Notes: generated from the letters alone by a model not told the origin. 13,408 nucleotides of DNA from Cryomorphaceae bacterium (GCA_949547975.1 CATITW010000122.1:1-13408), one strand, 5' to 3'; counted from the stretch's first letter, positions 1 to 10,011 are shown. Numbers and translations are program-made.

Positions 1-27
1 ATGTACAACGATTTGTAACACCTGCAA
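1..27 (-). promoter_or_regulatory. Promoter-like element cut by the window edge
   Basis: Read on the minus strand, a TTG (25-27) is followed after exactly 19 bases by TACAT (1-5), where the window ends. TACAT is the first five bases of TACATTTG, which fits the Bacteroidota -7 consensus TAnnTTTG; the last three bases cannot be seen. The spacing matches the complete site at 123-152. If real, it drives a gene to the left of the window. The -7 match is only partial, so this rests largely on its likeness to its neighbour. Confidence 0.5.
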
Positions 28-69
28 CACTCTCAAGGATTTTCTGAAATCTTTTTTCGAGCCGATTGC

Positions 70-84
70 CCAGCGCGTTGCTGG
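70..84 (-). other. Small hairpin in the putative leader
   Basis: CCAGC (70-74) and GCTGG (80-84) form a 5-bp stem with a 5-base loop. It lies downstream of the promoter-like site at 123-152 and upstream of the one at 1-27, so it would be in the leader of any transcript from the first. No function can be assigned, and a stem this short could occur by chance. Confidence 0.25.
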
Positions 85-91
85 CGAGTCT

Positions 92-118
92 AAAAAGCCA
101 CAACGTTTTTTGTTGCGG
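92..118 (-). promoter_or_regulatory. Terminator-like hairpin just after a promoter
   Basis: On the minus strand, CCGCAAC (118-112) pairs with GTTGTGG (104-98), a 7-bp stem with one G-U pair and a 7-base loop. It is followed by C and five U residues (96-92). The shape is that of a weak intrinsic terminator. It lies within a few bases of the expected start of a transcript from the promoter-like site at 123-152, so it would form at the extreme 5' end of that RNA. It may act as an attenuator or a 5' stabilising hairpin. Both the structure and its role are inferred. Confidence 0.4.
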
Positions 119-122
119 ATGG

Positions 123-152
123 CAAATGTACGGCATTATTATTATCACGCAA
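123..152 (-). promoter_or_regulatory. Bacteroidota-type promoter pointing left
   Basis: On the minus strand, TTG (152-150) is followed by a 19-base spacer and TACATTTG (130-123), a full match to the -7 consensus TAnnTTTG with the -33 TTG at normal distance. The primary sigma factor of Bacteroidota is known to use this form. The site is about 260 bases beyond the terminator of the rpoBC operon and reads away from it, so it should start a separate unit whose genes lie left of the window. The start of transcription would be near 116-119. Confidence 0.65.
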
Positions 153-411
153 CTATAACTGAGCAATAATAATCCACTTTTTTGACGCTCATTGCAGTAC
201 CAATCTACTCTGCGCTGATTTACAGTGATTTATAAACGAACGAAAGAGAACAAATAATTTCAACTCATTTAAAAGAGTCTGCTGTGTCCCCGATTAGATA
301 ACATTTCCAATGCGAATACAGTGGCTTAAACCCCTTGAAACAGGAACGGCGCCCCTCTTAAAAAGTTAAACTGAATAGTAAACCGTGTACTATTGTGGGG
401 GCATGAGGCAT
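153..411. other. Intergenic stretch with no gene seen
   Basis: This stretch separates the operon terminator from the promoter-like site at 123-152. No open frame of useful length is seen on either strand, no tRNA-like fold, and no strong inverted repeat. A 15-codon minus-strand frame that begins near 200 has no support. The A/T-rich part just upstream of the promoter could help polymerase binding, but this cannot be shown here. Confidence 0.5.
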
Positions 412-440
412 AAAAAAACCCTCAGCAACTGCTGAGGGTT
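412..440 (-). terminator. Intrinsic terminator of the operon
   Basis: AACCCTCAGC (417-426) and GCTGAGGGTT (431-440) form a perfect 10-bp stem with a 4-base loop. On the minus strand it runs into a U-run (A's at 412-418 on the plus strand), the classic intrinsic terminator. It lies about 20 bases after the stop codon of the DUF3467 gene and ends the tuf-to-rpoC gene cluster. In the other direction the hairpin is followed only by TTCTTGTT, so plus-strand termination would be weak. Confidence 0.92.
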
Positions 441-459
441 CTTGTTAAGCTATTCTTCT

Positions 460-771
460 TTAAGCTTCACCCGCGGGGCCACCAAAGTTCAAGGGAACCT
501 GAGGCGGTTCGTGTGTCTCGACATTACCGAAGTTCTGTTCGTATCGAGTTACGTTATCGCTTAAAGCAACTAGGAGACGCTTTGCATGTTCTGGCGTTAG
601 TATCACACGAGACTTTACTTTCGCCTTTGGCACACCTGGCATCATTTGAATGAAATCCACAACGAATTCAGTTGGACTGTGATTTATAGCAACTAGGTTA
701 CTATAAACACCTCCTGCCATCTCTTCACTCAACTCAATGTTGATCTGTGGTTCTTTCTGGTTTTCAGCCAT
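460..771 (-). CDS. DUF3467 family protein, last gene of the rpoBC operon
   Basis: A 103-residue protein of the DUF3467 family, whose function is unknown. The family block covers about residues 9-85: an opening strand with NIELSEEMAGGVYSN, a middle part with EFVVDFIQMMPG and a run of basic residues (KAKVKSRVILTP), then a helix EHAKRLLVALSDNVTRYEQNFG. The tail is rich in P and G. There is no signal peptide, membrane segment or catalytic motif, so it is probably a small cytoplasmic protein. It starts 24 bases after the rpoC stop and is followed by the operon terminator, so it is almost surely transcribed with rpoC. The start has GGAAGAG a few bases upstream, a weak ribosome-site-like sequence. 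From memory, a DUF3467 gene next to rpoC is common in Bacteroidota, which hints at a link to polymerase; that link is inference. Confidence 0.85.
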   Translation of the reverse strand: MAENQKEPQINIELSEEMAGGVYSNLVAINHSPTEFVVDFIQMMPGVPKAKVKSRVILTPEHAKRLLVALSDNVTRYEQNFGNVETHEPPQVPLNFGGPAGEA

Positions 772-795
772 TGCTCTTCCTACTTTTTGAAAAGA

Positions 796-3700
796 TTATT
801 TTTCTACGTCTACGCTAAGCGTCGTCTGCATCATTTCATACTCTTCTTTAGAACCTACCACTGTAGAGCGGTATTTCTTAAGACCCGTACCAGCAGGGAT
901 GAGATGACCAACAATAACGTTCTCTTTCAAACCTTCCAAAGTATCTTGCTTCGCATTCACAGATGCTTCGTTCAAGACCTTAGTGGTCTCCTGGAACGAT
1001 GCTGCTGAGATGAATGACTTCGTCTGCAATGAAGCTCTAGTAATACCCTGAAGAACTGGCGCTGCAGTAGCAGGACTTGCATCACGTGCTGTAACTAAGG
1101 CCTTATCTTCACGAGTTAAGATGCTGTTCTCATCACGAAGTTCACGTGTTGAGATGATTTGCCCCTCTTTCAAGTTTGAACTATCGCCAGCGTCTTCAAC
1201 AACCTTCATTCCGAAGATTCTATCGTTTTCTTCAATGAAATCGATCGCGTGTACCAAGTTTCCTTCCAAGAATAGTGTATCACCTGTATCTTGAATCTTC
1301 ACTTTACGCATCATTTGACGTACGATTACCTCGAAGTGCTTGTCGTTGATTTTCACACCCTGAAGACGATATACTTCTTGAATCTCATTTACCAAATACG
1401 ACTGAACCGCAGTTGGGCCTTTGATTGAAAGAATATCATTTGGAGTGATTGCTCCATCCGACAATGGCGTACCAGCTTTCACGAAATCATTTTCTTGAAC
1501 GAGGATCTGCTTACTTAAATTGATCAAGTATTTCTTCACCTCACCCGTACGGCTCTCGATAATAATCTCACGATTACCACGCTTAATTTTACCGTAGCTC
1601 ACGATACCATCGATAGCTGCAACTACTGCAGGATTAGATGGGTTACGTGCTTCAAACAATTCTGTTACACGCGGAAGACCCCCTGTAATATCACCAGCCT
1701 TGGCGCTCTTACGTGCAATCTTCACAAGAATCTTACCCGCAGGGATTTCCTCTCCTTCTTCCACCATAAGGTGTGCACCAACCGGTAGGGTGTAGTGCTT
1801 GAGCTCTACTCCACTTCCATCAAGTACTTGAATCGTAGGAATCAATTTACGGTTACGGTTTTCAGAAATTACTTTATCCTGGAAACCAGTCTGCTCATCA
1901 ATCTCCACTTTGTAGGTAGTACCTTGGATGATGTCCTTGTAACCAATCTTACCTGGAGCTTCCGAAATGATCACGGCATTATATGGATCCCATTGAACGA
2001 TTTCGTCTCCTTGCTTGAGTTTCTGACCGTCCTTGATTTTCAAAATACCACCGTAAGGGATGATAGTCGTCATCAAAGTACGTCCAGTTTTCACATCAAC
2101 AATTCGCATCTCACCAGTACGACCGATAACAATATTGTCACCGTTTTCACCTTCTACAGTACGAACATCCTCTAGCTCGACTTTACCATCGAATTTAGCT
2201 GTGATTTTGTTCTCCTCACTAACGTTACCCGCAGTACCCCCAACGTGGAAGGTACGAAGCGTCAACTGTGTACCCGGCTCACCAATAGACTGTGCCGCGA
2301 TAACTCCGACTGAATCTCCTTGCTGCGCACCTTTGTTGGTCGCAAGGTTAGTACCATAACACTTCTCACAAATACCACGCTTGGTTGAACAAGTCAATGG
2401 CGAACGAACCTCTACGGTTTCGATCGGTGAAGCATCAATTTTATTTGCAATCTCTTCAGAGATGAGTTCACCGTTTTCGATGTATACCTCGTCGGTTAAT
2501 GGATCAACTATATCTACAAGAGCCACACGACCAATGATACGCTCTGCTAGCGTTTCAACGATGTCTTCACTCTTCTTCAATGCGCTTACCTCTAAACCAC
2601 GGAGTGTACCACAGTCGACCTCAGTAACTACAACATCCTGTGCAACGTCATGAAGACGACGCGTCAAGTAACCTGCATCAGCCGTTTTCAAAGCCGTATC
2701 TGCAAGACCTTTACGTGCACCGTGAGTAGAAATGAAGTACTCAAGGATAGAAAGACCTTCCTTAAAGTTAGAGATAATCGGGTTTTCAATGATTTCCCCA
2801 CCTGCTGAACCTGATTTTTGTGGCTTAGCCATCAAACCACGCATACCTGAAAGCTGACGAATCTGCTCTTTAGATCCACGTGCTCCTGAATCAAGCATCA
2901 TATAGATCGGGTTAAACCCTTGGCGATCATTGATCAATGTACTCATCGCTGCTTGAGTCAAGCGAGCGTTTGTGTTGGTCCAAACGTCAATCACCTGATT
3001 GTAGCGTTCGTTGTTCGTGATCAGACCCATGTTATACGAAGCAAAGATGCCTTCAACCTCTTCAGAAGCCTCAGCAATCATCGTTGCTTTTTCATCCGGA
3101 ATACGGATATCATTCAAAGAGAACGATAGACCTCCACGGAAGGCGCGGCCGTAACCCATGTCCTTAATGTCATCCAAGAATTTCGCGGTTGCTGGTACAT
3201 CTGTTTTCTTCAAAACATTGGCGATGATACCACGTAACGCTTTCTTAGTCAATACTTGGTTGATGAACGGAACGCGCTCTGGAACTGCTTGGTTGAACAA
3301 TACGCGACCTACGGTCGTTTCGATGAATTCCATTTTCATAGAACCATCTTCTTGTTCAACGCGGCCTTTGATCTTGATTTGAGCGTGAAGATCTACGGCA
3401 CCTTCGTTAAGTGCAATCTCCACTTCTCTTGGAGAATAGAATACCATTCCCTCACCACGTACTGGCATGTCGTTGGTATTCTTCATGGATTTGGTCATGT
3501 AGTACAGACCCAAAACCATATCCTGAGAAGGTACAGCGATTGGAGAACCGTTCGCTGGGTTCAAGATGTTATGCGATGCAAGCATCAATACTTGAGCTTC
3601 CAAAATAGCCGCAGGGCCTAACGGAAGGTGAACAGCCATTTGATCACCATCGAAATCTGCGTTAAATGCGGTACACGCTAGTGGGTGCAACTGAATAGCC

Positions 3701-5088
3701 TTCCCTTCAATCAATTTCGGTTGGAACGCTTGGATACCCAAACGGTGAAGTGTTGGTGCACGGTTCAATAGAACTGGATGGCCCTTCATCACATTTTCCA
3801 AAATATCCCAAACTACTGGATCTCTACGGTCAATGATTTTTTTACCTGACTTCACAGTCTTTACGATACCTCTTTCGATCAACTTGCGAACGATGAAAGG
3901 CTTGTAAAGCTCAGCAGCCATATTCTTAGGTAGACCACACTCATGCAGTTTGAGTTCTGGACCTACCACAATTACAGAACGTGCAGAGTAATCAACACGT
4001 TTTCCAAGAAGGTTCTGACGGAAACGACCTTGCTTTCCTTTCAATGAATCTGAAAGAGATTTCAACGGACGGTTGCTTTCTGTCTTCACTGCAGACGACT
4101 TACGCGTGTTATCGAACAAGCTATCTACTGACTCTTGAAGCATACGCTTCTCATTTCTCAAAATCACCTCTGGTGCTTTGATCTCGAGAAGGCGCTTCAA
4201 ACGGTTGTTACGAATGATAACACGACGGTATAGATCATTCAAATCTGAAGTCGCGAAGCGGCCACCATCTAGTGGTACAAGTGGACGAAGCTCTGGTGGA
4301 ATTACCGGAACTACGCTCATCACCATCCACTCTGGATTGTTTTCGATACGCGTGTTTGCGTCACGTAAACTTTCGACAACTTGAAGACGCTTCAATGCCT
4401 CTTGCTTACGTTGCTGAGAAGTTTCTGTGTTTGCCTTGTGACGAAGATCGAATGATAAGGTATCCAACTCTAAGGTTCCGAGAAGGGCTTGAATCGCTTC
4501 AGCTCCCATTTTCGCAACAAATTTTGTTGGATCTGAGTCATCGAGGTACTGGTTTTCGATCGGTAGACGCTCCATTGCATCGAGGTATTCGTCCTCAGTC
4601 AAGAACATCATACGCTCCAACGGATTGCCTTCATTATCCACAGCATTACCTGGCTGAATCACCACGTAACGCTCGTAGTAAATGATCATATCTAGTTTCT
4701 TCGAAGGAAGACCTAGTAGGTAACCAATTTTGTTTGGTAACGAACGGAAATACCAGATATGAACTACAGGAACTACTAGAGAAATGTGACCAACGCGATC
4801 GCGACGAACTTTTTTCTCTGTGACTTCCACACCACAACGATCACATACAATACCCTTGTAACGGATACGCTTGTATTTACCACAAGCACACTCGTAATCC
4901 TTAACAGGACCGAAGATGCGCTCACAGAACAAACCATCACGCTCAGGTTTGTGCGTACGGTAGTTGATTGTTTCTGGTTTCAAGACTTCTCCATGGCTTT
5001 GCTCAAGGATGGTCTCTGGCGCTGTTAACGAGATCGTGATCTTGTTGAACGCGCTGTTTTGGTTTTTATCGCTTTTTCTAAGAGCCAT
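796..5088 (-). CDS. rpoC: DNA-directed RNA polymerase subunit beta'
   Basis: The largest subunit of core RNA polymerase, 1430 residues from the chosen start. Visible landmarks, in order: the N-terminal zinc site (C67, C69, C82, C85), the clamp and rudder region, the catalytic NADFDGD at 476-482 whose three Asp residues hold the active-site magnesium, the bridge helix near 785-820, the second zinc site (C826, C900, C907, C910), and the trigger-loop start around [18 protein letters not shown] near 934-951. The length is normal for Bacteroidota. The frame is open up to 5130, but I chose the Met at 5088: the protein then begins MALRKSDKN, as Bacteroidota RpoC does, while the 14 extra residues are encoded by an intergenic hairpin. 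It lies 61 bases after rpoB and is co-transcribed with it. No disruption is seen. Confidence 0.98.
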   Translation of the reverse strand: MALRKSDKNQNSAFNKITISLTAPETILEQSHGEVLKPETINYRTHKPERDGLFCERIFGPVKDYECACGKYKRIRYKGIVCDRCGVEVTEKKVRRDRVGHISLVVPVVHIWYFRSLPNKIGYLLGLPSKKLDMIIYYERYVVIQPGNAVDNEGNPLERMMFLTEDEYLDAMERLPIENQYLDDSDPTKFVAKMGAEAIQALLGTLELDTLSFDLRHKANTETSQQRKQEALKRLQVVESLRDANTRIENNPEWMVMSVVPVIPPELRPLVPLDGGRFATSDLNDLYRRVIIRNNRLKRLLEIKAPEVILRNEKRMLQESVDSLFDNTRKSSAVKTESNRPLKSLSDSLKGKQGRFRQNLLGKRVDYSARSVIVVGPELKLHECGLPKNMAAELYKPFIVRKLIERGIVKTVKSGKKIIDRRDPVVWDILENVMKGHPVLLNRAPTLHRLGIQAFQPKLIEGKAIQLHPLACTAFNADFDGDQMAVHLPLGPAAILEAQVLMLASHNILNPANGSPIAVPSQDMVLGLYYMTKSMKNTNDMPVRGEGMVFYSPREVEIALNEGAVDLHAQIKIKGRVEQEDGSMKMEFIETTVGRVLFNQAVPERVPFINQVLTKKALRGIIANVLKKTDVPATAKFLDDIKDMGYGRAFRGGLSFSLNDIRIPDEKATMIAEASEEVEGIFASYNMGLITNNERYNQVIDVWTNTNARLTQAAMSTLINDRQGFNPIYMMLDSGARGSKEQIRQLSGMRGLMAKPQKSGSAGGEIIENPIISNFKEGLSILEYFISTHGARKGLADTALKTADAGYLTRRLHDVAQDVVVTEVDCGTLRGLEVSALKKSEDIVETLAERIIGRVALVDIVDPLTDEVYIENGELISEEIANKIDASPIETVEVRSPLTCSTKRGICEKCYGTNLATNKGAQQGDSVGVIAAQSIGEPGTQLTLRTFHVGGTAGNVSEENKITAKFDGKVELEDVRTVEGENGDNIVIGRTGEMRIVDVKTGRTLMTTIIPYGGILKIKDGQKLKQGDEIVQWDPYNAVIISEAPGKIGYKDIIQGTTYKVEIDEQTGFQDKVISENRNRKLIPTIQVLDGSGVELKHYTLPVGAHLMVEEGEEIPAGKILVKIARKSAKAGDITGGLPRVTELFEARNPSNPAVVAAIDGIVSYGKIKRGNREIIIESRTGEVKKYLINLSKQILVQENDFVKAGTPLSDGAITPNDILSIKGPTAVQSYLVNEIQEVYRLQGVKINDKHFEVIVRQMMRKVKIQDTGDTLFLEGNLVHAIDFIEENDRIFGMKVVEDAGDSSNLKEGQIISTRELRDENSILTREDKALVTARDASPATAAPVLQGITRASLQTKSFISAASFQETTKVLNEASVNAKQDTLEGLKENVIVGHLIPAGTGLKKYRSTVVGSKEEYEMMQTTLSVDVEK

Positions 5089-5107
5089 AATGCGATTTTT
5101 ATAGATA

Positions 5108-5136
5108 CCCACCGTATTTGTAAAAAACACGGTGGG
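5108..5136 (-). promoter_or_regulatory. Hairpin in the rpoB-rpoC spacer
   Basis: CCCACCGT (5108-5115) and ACGGTGGG (5129-5136) are perfect inverted repeats giving an 8-bp, G/C-rich stem. A TTT/AAA pairing further in can lengthen it after one mismatch, leaving a 5-base loop. In the mRNA it ends about 19 bases before the rpoC start codon. On the minus strand it is followed by GTATCTATAAAAATC, with no U-run, so it does not look like an intrinsic terminator. It may be a processing site, an mRNA-stability element or a control of rpoC translation. Confidence 0.6.
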
Positions 5137-5149
5137 AATTATTCAATTA

Positions 5150-8100
5150 TTAGTCCAACGTTACTTTCAATCCTAAACCTTTCAATTCATGTAGCAATAC
5201 ATTGAATGATTCTGGAATACCTGGAGCTGGCATGCGCTCTCCTTTCACGATTGCCTCGTATGTTTTCGCACGACCAACAACGTCATCCGATTTCACAGTG
5301 AGGATCTCACGTAGAATATTCGCGGCACCGAATGCCTCGAGTGCCCATACCTCCATCTCTCCGAAGCGCTGACCACCAAATTGGGCTTTACCACCCAACG
5401 GCTGCTGCGTAATCAATGAGTAAGGACCGATAGAACGTGCGTGCATCTTGTCATCTACCATGTGACCTAGTTTCAACATGTAGATGATACCTACTGTTGC
5501 CTTTTGATCAAATGCCTGACCTGTACCTCCATCGTAAAGCTGAGTGTGACCAAACTCAGGGAGACCTGCGTCGGTGACGTAACTAGAAATATCGTCGAGT
5601 GAAGCACCGTCAAAAATTGGCGTTGCAAAGTTCTTATCCAACTTGCGACCTGCCCATCCAAGAACAGTCTCATAAATCTGACCGATATTCATACGAGAAG
5701 GTACACCAAGTGGATTCAAAACGATATCAACTGGAGTTCCGTCTTCCAAGAATGGCATATCCTCATCACGTACAATACGAGCAACAATACCCTTGTTACC
5801 GTGACGACCCGCCATCTTATCCCCAACTTTCAGCTTACGCTTCTTAGCAATGTAGACTTTAGCAAGCTTAACAATACCAGCTGGCAATTCATCACCTACT
5901 GTAATCGCAAAGCGCTTACGGCGGTAGATACCTTGGATATCGTTAACCTTGATTTTGTAGTTGTGAATAACTGTATCAATCTTGTCATTACGCTCTTCAT
6001 CTGTGGTCCATTTACCACCAACGATACGGCTGTAATCTTCGATTGCATTTAAAGCCTTCAATGTAAACTTCGTTCCTTTTGGAATTACGTCTTCATTCAA
6101 GTCATTAATCACACCTTGAGAAGTCTTTCCTTGAACTAGAACAGAAAGCTTTTGAACGAAGACTGACTTCAATTCTGCAAGCTCAGCTGCCATTTCAAGA
6201 TCTAACTGACCAATTTCTTCTTTGTCTTCAGCACGTTGACGCTTGTCTTTGATCAAACGTGTGAATAATTTCTTATCGATAACTACACCGTTCAACGAAG
6301 GTGAAGCTTTCAATGAAGCATCTTTAACATCACCAGCCTTATCACCGAAAATGGCACGAAGCAACTTCTCTTCCGGAGAAGGATCACTTTCACCTTTCGG
6401 CGTGATTTTACCAATCAGAATATCACCTGGCTTGATCTCCGCACCGACACGGATAATACCGTTTTCGTCAAGATCTTTCGTCGCTTCCTCACTAACGTTA
6501 GGAATATCGGCAGTCAACTCTTCCGCACCCAATTTTGTATCACGAACCTCCAAAGAGTATTCGTCAATGTGGATCGAAGTAAAGATATCTTCGCGTACTA
6601 CACGCTCTGAAATCACGATCGCATCCTCAAAATTGTACCCTTTCCAAGGCATGAACGACACCAACATGTTACGTCCTAAGGCCAATTCACCTTTTTGCGT
6701 AGCATATCCTTCACAAAGTACTTGTCCGTACTCTACACGATCACCTTTTCTAACAATCGGCTTGAGGTTTATAGTCGTTCCTTGGTTCGTCTTCTGGAAT
6801 TTAACGAGATGGTATGTTTTGATGTCCTCTTCAAAGCTTACAGAACGCTCATCTTCAGTACGATCGTAACGAATCTGAATCTGTTTTGAGTCCACATACT
6901 CTACAGTACCTGCTCCTTCAGAGTTGATCAATACACGAGAGTCCGTAGCTACCTGACGTTCCAAACCTGTTCCTACGATAGGAGCTTCTGGACGCAATAA
7001 TGGTACTGCCTGACGCATCATGTTCGATCCCATCAATGCACGGTTTGCATCATCGTGCTCCAAAAATGGAATCAATGAAGCAGAGATGGATGCAATCTGG
7101 TTTGGTGCAACATCCATGAAGTCGATCGTTTCCGGCTCAACAACTGGGAAGTCACCCTCCTCACGAACTTTAACCTTCTCATTGATAAACGTTCCGTCTG
7201 GGCTGATAGGAGCGTTTGCCTGAGCGATTACTTTCGCCTCTTCTTCCTCTGCGCTTAGGTAAGTCGGTGTAGAGTCTACAACTACTTTACCTTCTGAAAC
7301 TGCGCGATATGGAGTCTCGATGAAGCCCATGCTATTTACCTTTGCATAGACACAAAGCGATGAAATAAGACCAATATTTGGTCCTTCCGGGGTTTCAATT
7401 GGACAAAGACGTCCGTAGTGTGTGTAGTGTACATCACGAACCTCGAAACCAGCACGCTCACGAGAAAGACCACCAGGCCCTAAAGCAGATAGACGACGCT
7501 TGTGCGTAATCTCTGACAACGGGTTGGTTTGGTCCATGAACTGCGAGAGCTGGTTGGTACCAAAGAACGAATTGATCACAGAAGAAAGAGTCTTCGCGTT
7601 GATCAAATCGATCGGAGTAAATACTTCATTATCGCGAACGTTCATACGCTCACGGATCGTACGAGCCATACGTGCAAGACCTACACCAAACTGGTTGGCC
7701 ATCTGCTCGCCTACAGTACGTACACGACGGTTGCTCAGGTGATCGATGTCATCAATCTCTGCTTTAGAGTTGATTAATTCGATAAGACGCTTGATGATTT
7801 CAATGATATCACCCTTGGTCAATACCTGAGAATCTTCATCACTACCGTTGTACAACTTCTTGTTCAAACGGTAACGACCTACTTCACCTAAAGAGTAACG
7901 TTGTTCAGAGAAGAACAATTTATCAATGATACCGCGTGCAGTTTCTTCATCTGGCGGTTCTGCGTTACGAAGTTGACGGTAGATGTGTTCAACCGCCTCT
8001 TTCTCAGAGTTTGTAGGATCCTTCTGAAGTGTGTTGTGGATGATTGCGAAGTCAGAAGACTCAATGTCTTCTTTGTGCAGCAAGATTGTTGCTACTTCCG

Positions 8101-8968
8101 CATCAAGTATTTCTTCAGTGTGTTCTTTATCTAAAATAGTATCGCGATCTAGGATCACCTCGTTACGCTCGATAGAAACTACTTCACCAGTATCTTCATC
8201 AACGAAATCTTCTATCCAAGTCTTCAATACACGAGCAGCTAGCTTGCGTCCAATAGAGCGCTTCAAAGCAGCTTTGCTCACCTTCACTTCTTCTGCTAGG
8301 TCAAAGATCTCGAGAATATCCTTGTCACGCTCATAGCCAATAGCTCTAAGCAATGTTGTAACAGGCAACTTCTTCTTACGATCAATGTAGGCGTACATCA
8401 CTTGATTGATATCCGTAGCGAATTCAATCCAAGATCCCTTGAACGGAATAATTCGGGCTGAATAAAGTTTTGTTCCGTTCGCGTGGTACGATTGTGAGAA
8501 GAATACACCAGGTGAACGGTGTAATTGGGATACTATAATTCTTTCGGCACCGTTCACAATGAAGGTACCTCTTGGAGTCATATATGGGATGGTACCGAGA
8601 TATACGTCCTGTACTATTGTCTCGAAATCCTCGTGTTCTGGATCCGTACAATACAGCTTCAAGCGTGCTTTTAACGGCACACAGAAGGTCAAACCGCGCT
8701 CGATACATTCGCGTTCTGAATAACGTGGTGGATCTACAAAGTAGTCCAAGAACTCTAGAACAAAATTGTTTCTAGAATCCGAAATAGGGAAGTTCTCCGC
8801 AAAAACGCGGTAAAGACCTTCCGCAGATCTTTCTGATGGCTTCGTCTCAATCTGGAAGAAGTCCATGAAGCTCTTCAACTGGATGTCAAGAAAGTCCGGG
8901 AATGCCGTCTTAATTGCAGTTGATGAGAAGTTGATTCGCTCCTGAGGAGCGGTAATTTGGTTTACCAT
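5150..8968 (-). CDS. rpoB: DNA-directed RNA polymerase subunit beta
   Basis: The second-largest subunit of core RNA polymerase, 1272 residues. It carries the protrusion and lobe domains in the first 400 residues, then the fork and rifampicin-binding cluster at about 469-501. There the residues matching E. coli D516, H526 and S531 are D479, H489 and S494, all wild type. [12 protein letters not shown] near 1049-1060 holds the conserved active-site Lys and Arg, and the C-terminal clamp region ends with a typical [14 protein letters not shown] helix. The start at 8968 gives [16 protein letters not shown], normal for the phylum. It lies 91 bases after rplL, across a terminator-like hairpin, and 61 bases before rpoC. 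Its expression relative to the ribosomal genes is probably set by that hairpin. No frameshift or unusual insertion was noticed. Confidence 0.98.
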   Translation of the reverse strand: MVNQITAPQERINFSSTAIKTAFPDFLDIQLKSFMDFFQIETKPSERSAEGLYRVFAENFPISDSRNNFVLEFLDYFVDPPRYSERECIERGLTFCVPLKARLKLYCTDPEHEDFETIVQDVYLGTIPYMTPRGTFIVNGAERIIVSQLHRSPGVFFSQSYHANGTKLYSARIIPFKGSWIEFATDINQVMYAYIDRKKKLPVTTLLRAIGYERDKDILEIFDLAEEVKVSKAALKRSIGRKLAARVLKTWIEDFVDEDTGEVVSIERNEVILDRDTILDKEHTEEILDAEVATILLHKEDIESSDFAIIHNTLQKDPTNSEKEAVEHIYRQLRNAEPPDEETARGIIDKLFFSEQRYSLGEVGRYRLNKKLYNGSDEDSQVLTKGDIIEIIKRLIELINSKAEIDDIDHLSNRRVRTVGEQMANQFGVGLARMARTIRERMNVRDNEVFTPIDLINAKTLSSVINSFFGTNQLSQFMDQTNPLSEITHKRRLSALGPGGLSRERAGFEVRDVHYTHYGRLCPIETPEGPNIGLISSLCVYAKVNSMGFIETPYRAVSEGKVVVDSTPTYLSAEEEEAKVIAQANAPISPDGTFINEKVKVREEGDFPVVEPETIDFMDVAPNQIASISASLIPFLEHDDANRALMGSNMMRQAVPLLRPEAPIVGTGLERQVATDSRVLINSEGAGTVEYVDSKQIQIRYDRTEDERSVSFEEDIKTYHLVKFQKTNQGTTINLKPIVRKGDRVEYGQVLCEGYATQKGELALGRNMLVSFMPWKGYNFEDAIVISERVVREDIFTSIHIDEYSLEVRDTKLGAEELTADIPNVSEEATKDLDENGIIRVGAEIKPGDILIGKITPKGESDPSPEEKLLRAIFGDKAGDVKDASLKASPSLNGVVIDKKLFTRLIKDKRQRAEDKEEIGQLDLEMAAELAELKSVFVQKLSVLVQGKTSQGVINDLNEDVIPKGTKFTLKALNAIEDYSRIVGGKWTTDEERNDKIDTVIHNYKIKVNDIQGIYRRKRFAITVGDELPAGIVKLAKVYIAKKRKLKVGDKMAGRHGNKGIVARIVRDEDMPFLEDGTPVDIVLNPLGVPSRMNIGQIYETVLGWAGRKLDKNFATPIFDGASLDDISSYVTDAGLPEFGHTQLYDGGTGQAFDQKATVGIIYMLKLGHMVDDKMHARSIGPYSLITQQPLGGKAQFGGQRFGEMEVWALEAFGAANILREILTVKSDDVVGRAKTYEAIVKGERMPAPGIPESFNVLLHELKGLGLKVTLD

Positions 8969-8994
8969 TTCAGCCCAAAATGTTAATTAAACAC

Positions 8995-9037
8995 AAAAAG
9001 GTTTAGGTCTAAGGGGAGTTCCCCAAAGACCTAAACC
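8995..9037 (-). terminator. Attenuator-like terminator between rplL and rpoB
   Basis: GGTTTAGGTCT (9000-9010) and AGACCTAAACC (9027-9037) are perfect 11-base inverted repeats. After a 2-by-2 internal loop, GGGG (9013-9016) pairs with CCCC (9021-9024) around a 4-base loop. On the minus strand the stem runs straight into UUUUUGUGUUU (five A's at 8995-8999 on the plus strand). This has the form of an intrinsic terminator placed inside the operon. E. coli is known to have an attenuator at the same place, lowering rpoBC transcription relative to rplJL. A partial terminator here would do the same; read-through must occur because no clear promoter is seen before rpoB. Confidence 0.82.
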
Positions 9038-9059
9038 GGATAACCTAGCAGTGGACCAA

Positions 9060-9437
9060 TTACTTGATCTCTACTTCAGCACCAGCTTCTTCGAGCTGTG
9101 CTTTCAAAGCTTCTGCTTCGTCTTTTGATACGCCTTCCTTCAATGCTGCAGGTGCGCCATCAACTTTTTCTTTAGCTTCTTTCAAGCCAAGTCCAGTCAT
9201 TTCCTTAACAAGCTTTACTACAGCAAGTTTAGAACCACCTGCAGCTTTCAAGATTACGTCGAACTCAGTTTGCTCGTCTGCACCACCAGCGTCACCGCCT
9301 GCAGCAGGACCAGCAACAGCTACTGCAGCAGCAGCTGGCTCGATGCCGTATTCTTCTTTCATGTAATCTGCTAATTCAGATACTTCTTTTACTGTCAAGT
9401 TTACTAGAGCATCGCCCAATTCTTTGATATCAGCCAT
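9060..9437 (-). CDS. rplL: 50S ribosomal protein L7/L12
   Basis: The mobile stalk protein of the large ribosomal subunit, 125 residues. The N-terminal dimerisation domain (about 1-33) binds the tail of L10. An Ala/Gly-rich flexible hinge follows at about 34-53. The C-terminal domain (about 57-125) contacts elongation factors and carries the conserved helix [20 protein letters not shown] and the following KVDGAP. The protein is strongly acidic overall, as expected. It follows rplJ after 52 A/T-rich bases. Several copies bind each L10, so it must be made in excess; a strong start site and the terminator-like hairpin just after its stop fit that need. Confidence 0.98.
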   Translation of the reverse strand: MADIKELGDALVNLTVKEVSELADYMKEEYGIEPAAAAVAVAGPAAGGDAGGADEQTEFDVILKAAGGSKLAVVKLVKEMTGLGLKEAKEKVDGAPAALKEGVSKDEAEALKAQLEEAGAEVEIK

Positions 9438-9489
9438 TTTTAGTAAAAATTAAATTGGTTGTTTCTTAATTAAAATTTCGTGGTAGGAA

Positions 9490-10011
9490 TTACGCGTTGC
9501 GCTCTTCCAAAGTTTTGAGGAGACCAGCAATATTGCCACCTGCACTCTGAAGTGCAGATATAACATTTTTCGCAGGGCTTTGAAGCAAGGTCAATACGTC
9601 TCCAATCAATTCTTCTTTAGACTTGATCGCAGTCAACATATCCAAGCTCTCGTCACCGACGTAAACGCTCTCTTCAATCCATGCACCCTTTAAAACAGGC
9701 TTGTCGCTCTTCTTGCGGAACTCTTTGATGAGTTTCGCTGGCGCATTACCTGCTTCTGCGAGCATGATACTGGTATTCCCTTTAAGCACATCGTACAGGC
9801 CGTCAAAGTCTTTCTCCGACGCGTCCATGGCTTTCTTGAGCAATGTATTCTTAACAACATTCAACTTGATTCCTTTTCCAAAGCTTGCACGACGCAAGTT
9901 TGAAGTAGTAGTCGCATCTAAAGCAGCGATATCCGCTAAATAGATAGTTGGTGTTTCATTAAGGATAGCTGTTAGCTCTTCAATCTGAGTAAGTTTATCT
10001 TCTCTTGTCAT
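9490..10011 (-). CDS. rplJ: 50S ribosomal protein L10
   Basis: The 173-residue base of the ribosomal stalk. The N-terminal globular part (about 1-125) binds 23S rRNA together with L11, with family features such as TIYLADIAALDA near 22-33 and KLNVVKNTLLKKA near 49-61. The long C-terminal helix (about 130-173) is the docking site for L12 dimers. It begins 18 bases after the rplA stop, a far shorter gap than the long rplJ leader of E. coli in which L10 represses its own mRNA. The window therefore shows no room for that leader in the spacer. Confidence 0.97.
   Translation of the reverse strand: MTREDKLTQIEELTAILNETPTIYLADIAALDATTTSNLRRASFGKGIKLNVVKNTLLKKAMDASEKDFDGLYDVLKGNTSIMLAEAGNAPAKLIKEFRKKSDKPVLKGAWIEESVYVGDESLDMLTAIKSKEELIGDVLTLLQSPAKNVISALQSAGGNIAGLLKTLEERNA

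Noticed and set aside
156..200. A 15-codon minus-strand frame in the left intergenic region
   Set aside because: It is too short, overlaps the upstream part of a promoter-like site, and has no recognisable start site or likeness to known proteins.
787..1008. Plus-strand open frame over the end of rpoC, and many like it (for example 6243-6869, 208 codons)
   Set aside because: They lie opposite the strongly conserved rpoC, rpoB or other genes and have no family resemblance; they are antisense shadows of real coding sequence.
6950..7570. Rifampicin-resistance change in the rpoB cluster
   Set aside because: The key residues (D479, H489, S494 here) match the sensitive wild-type form; nothing unusual was found.
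8969..8994. Possible promoter just before rpoB in the TTAACATTTTG segment
   Set aside because: The TTTG is not placed correctly after a TA, and the upstream TTG is too close, so rpoB seems to rely on read-through.
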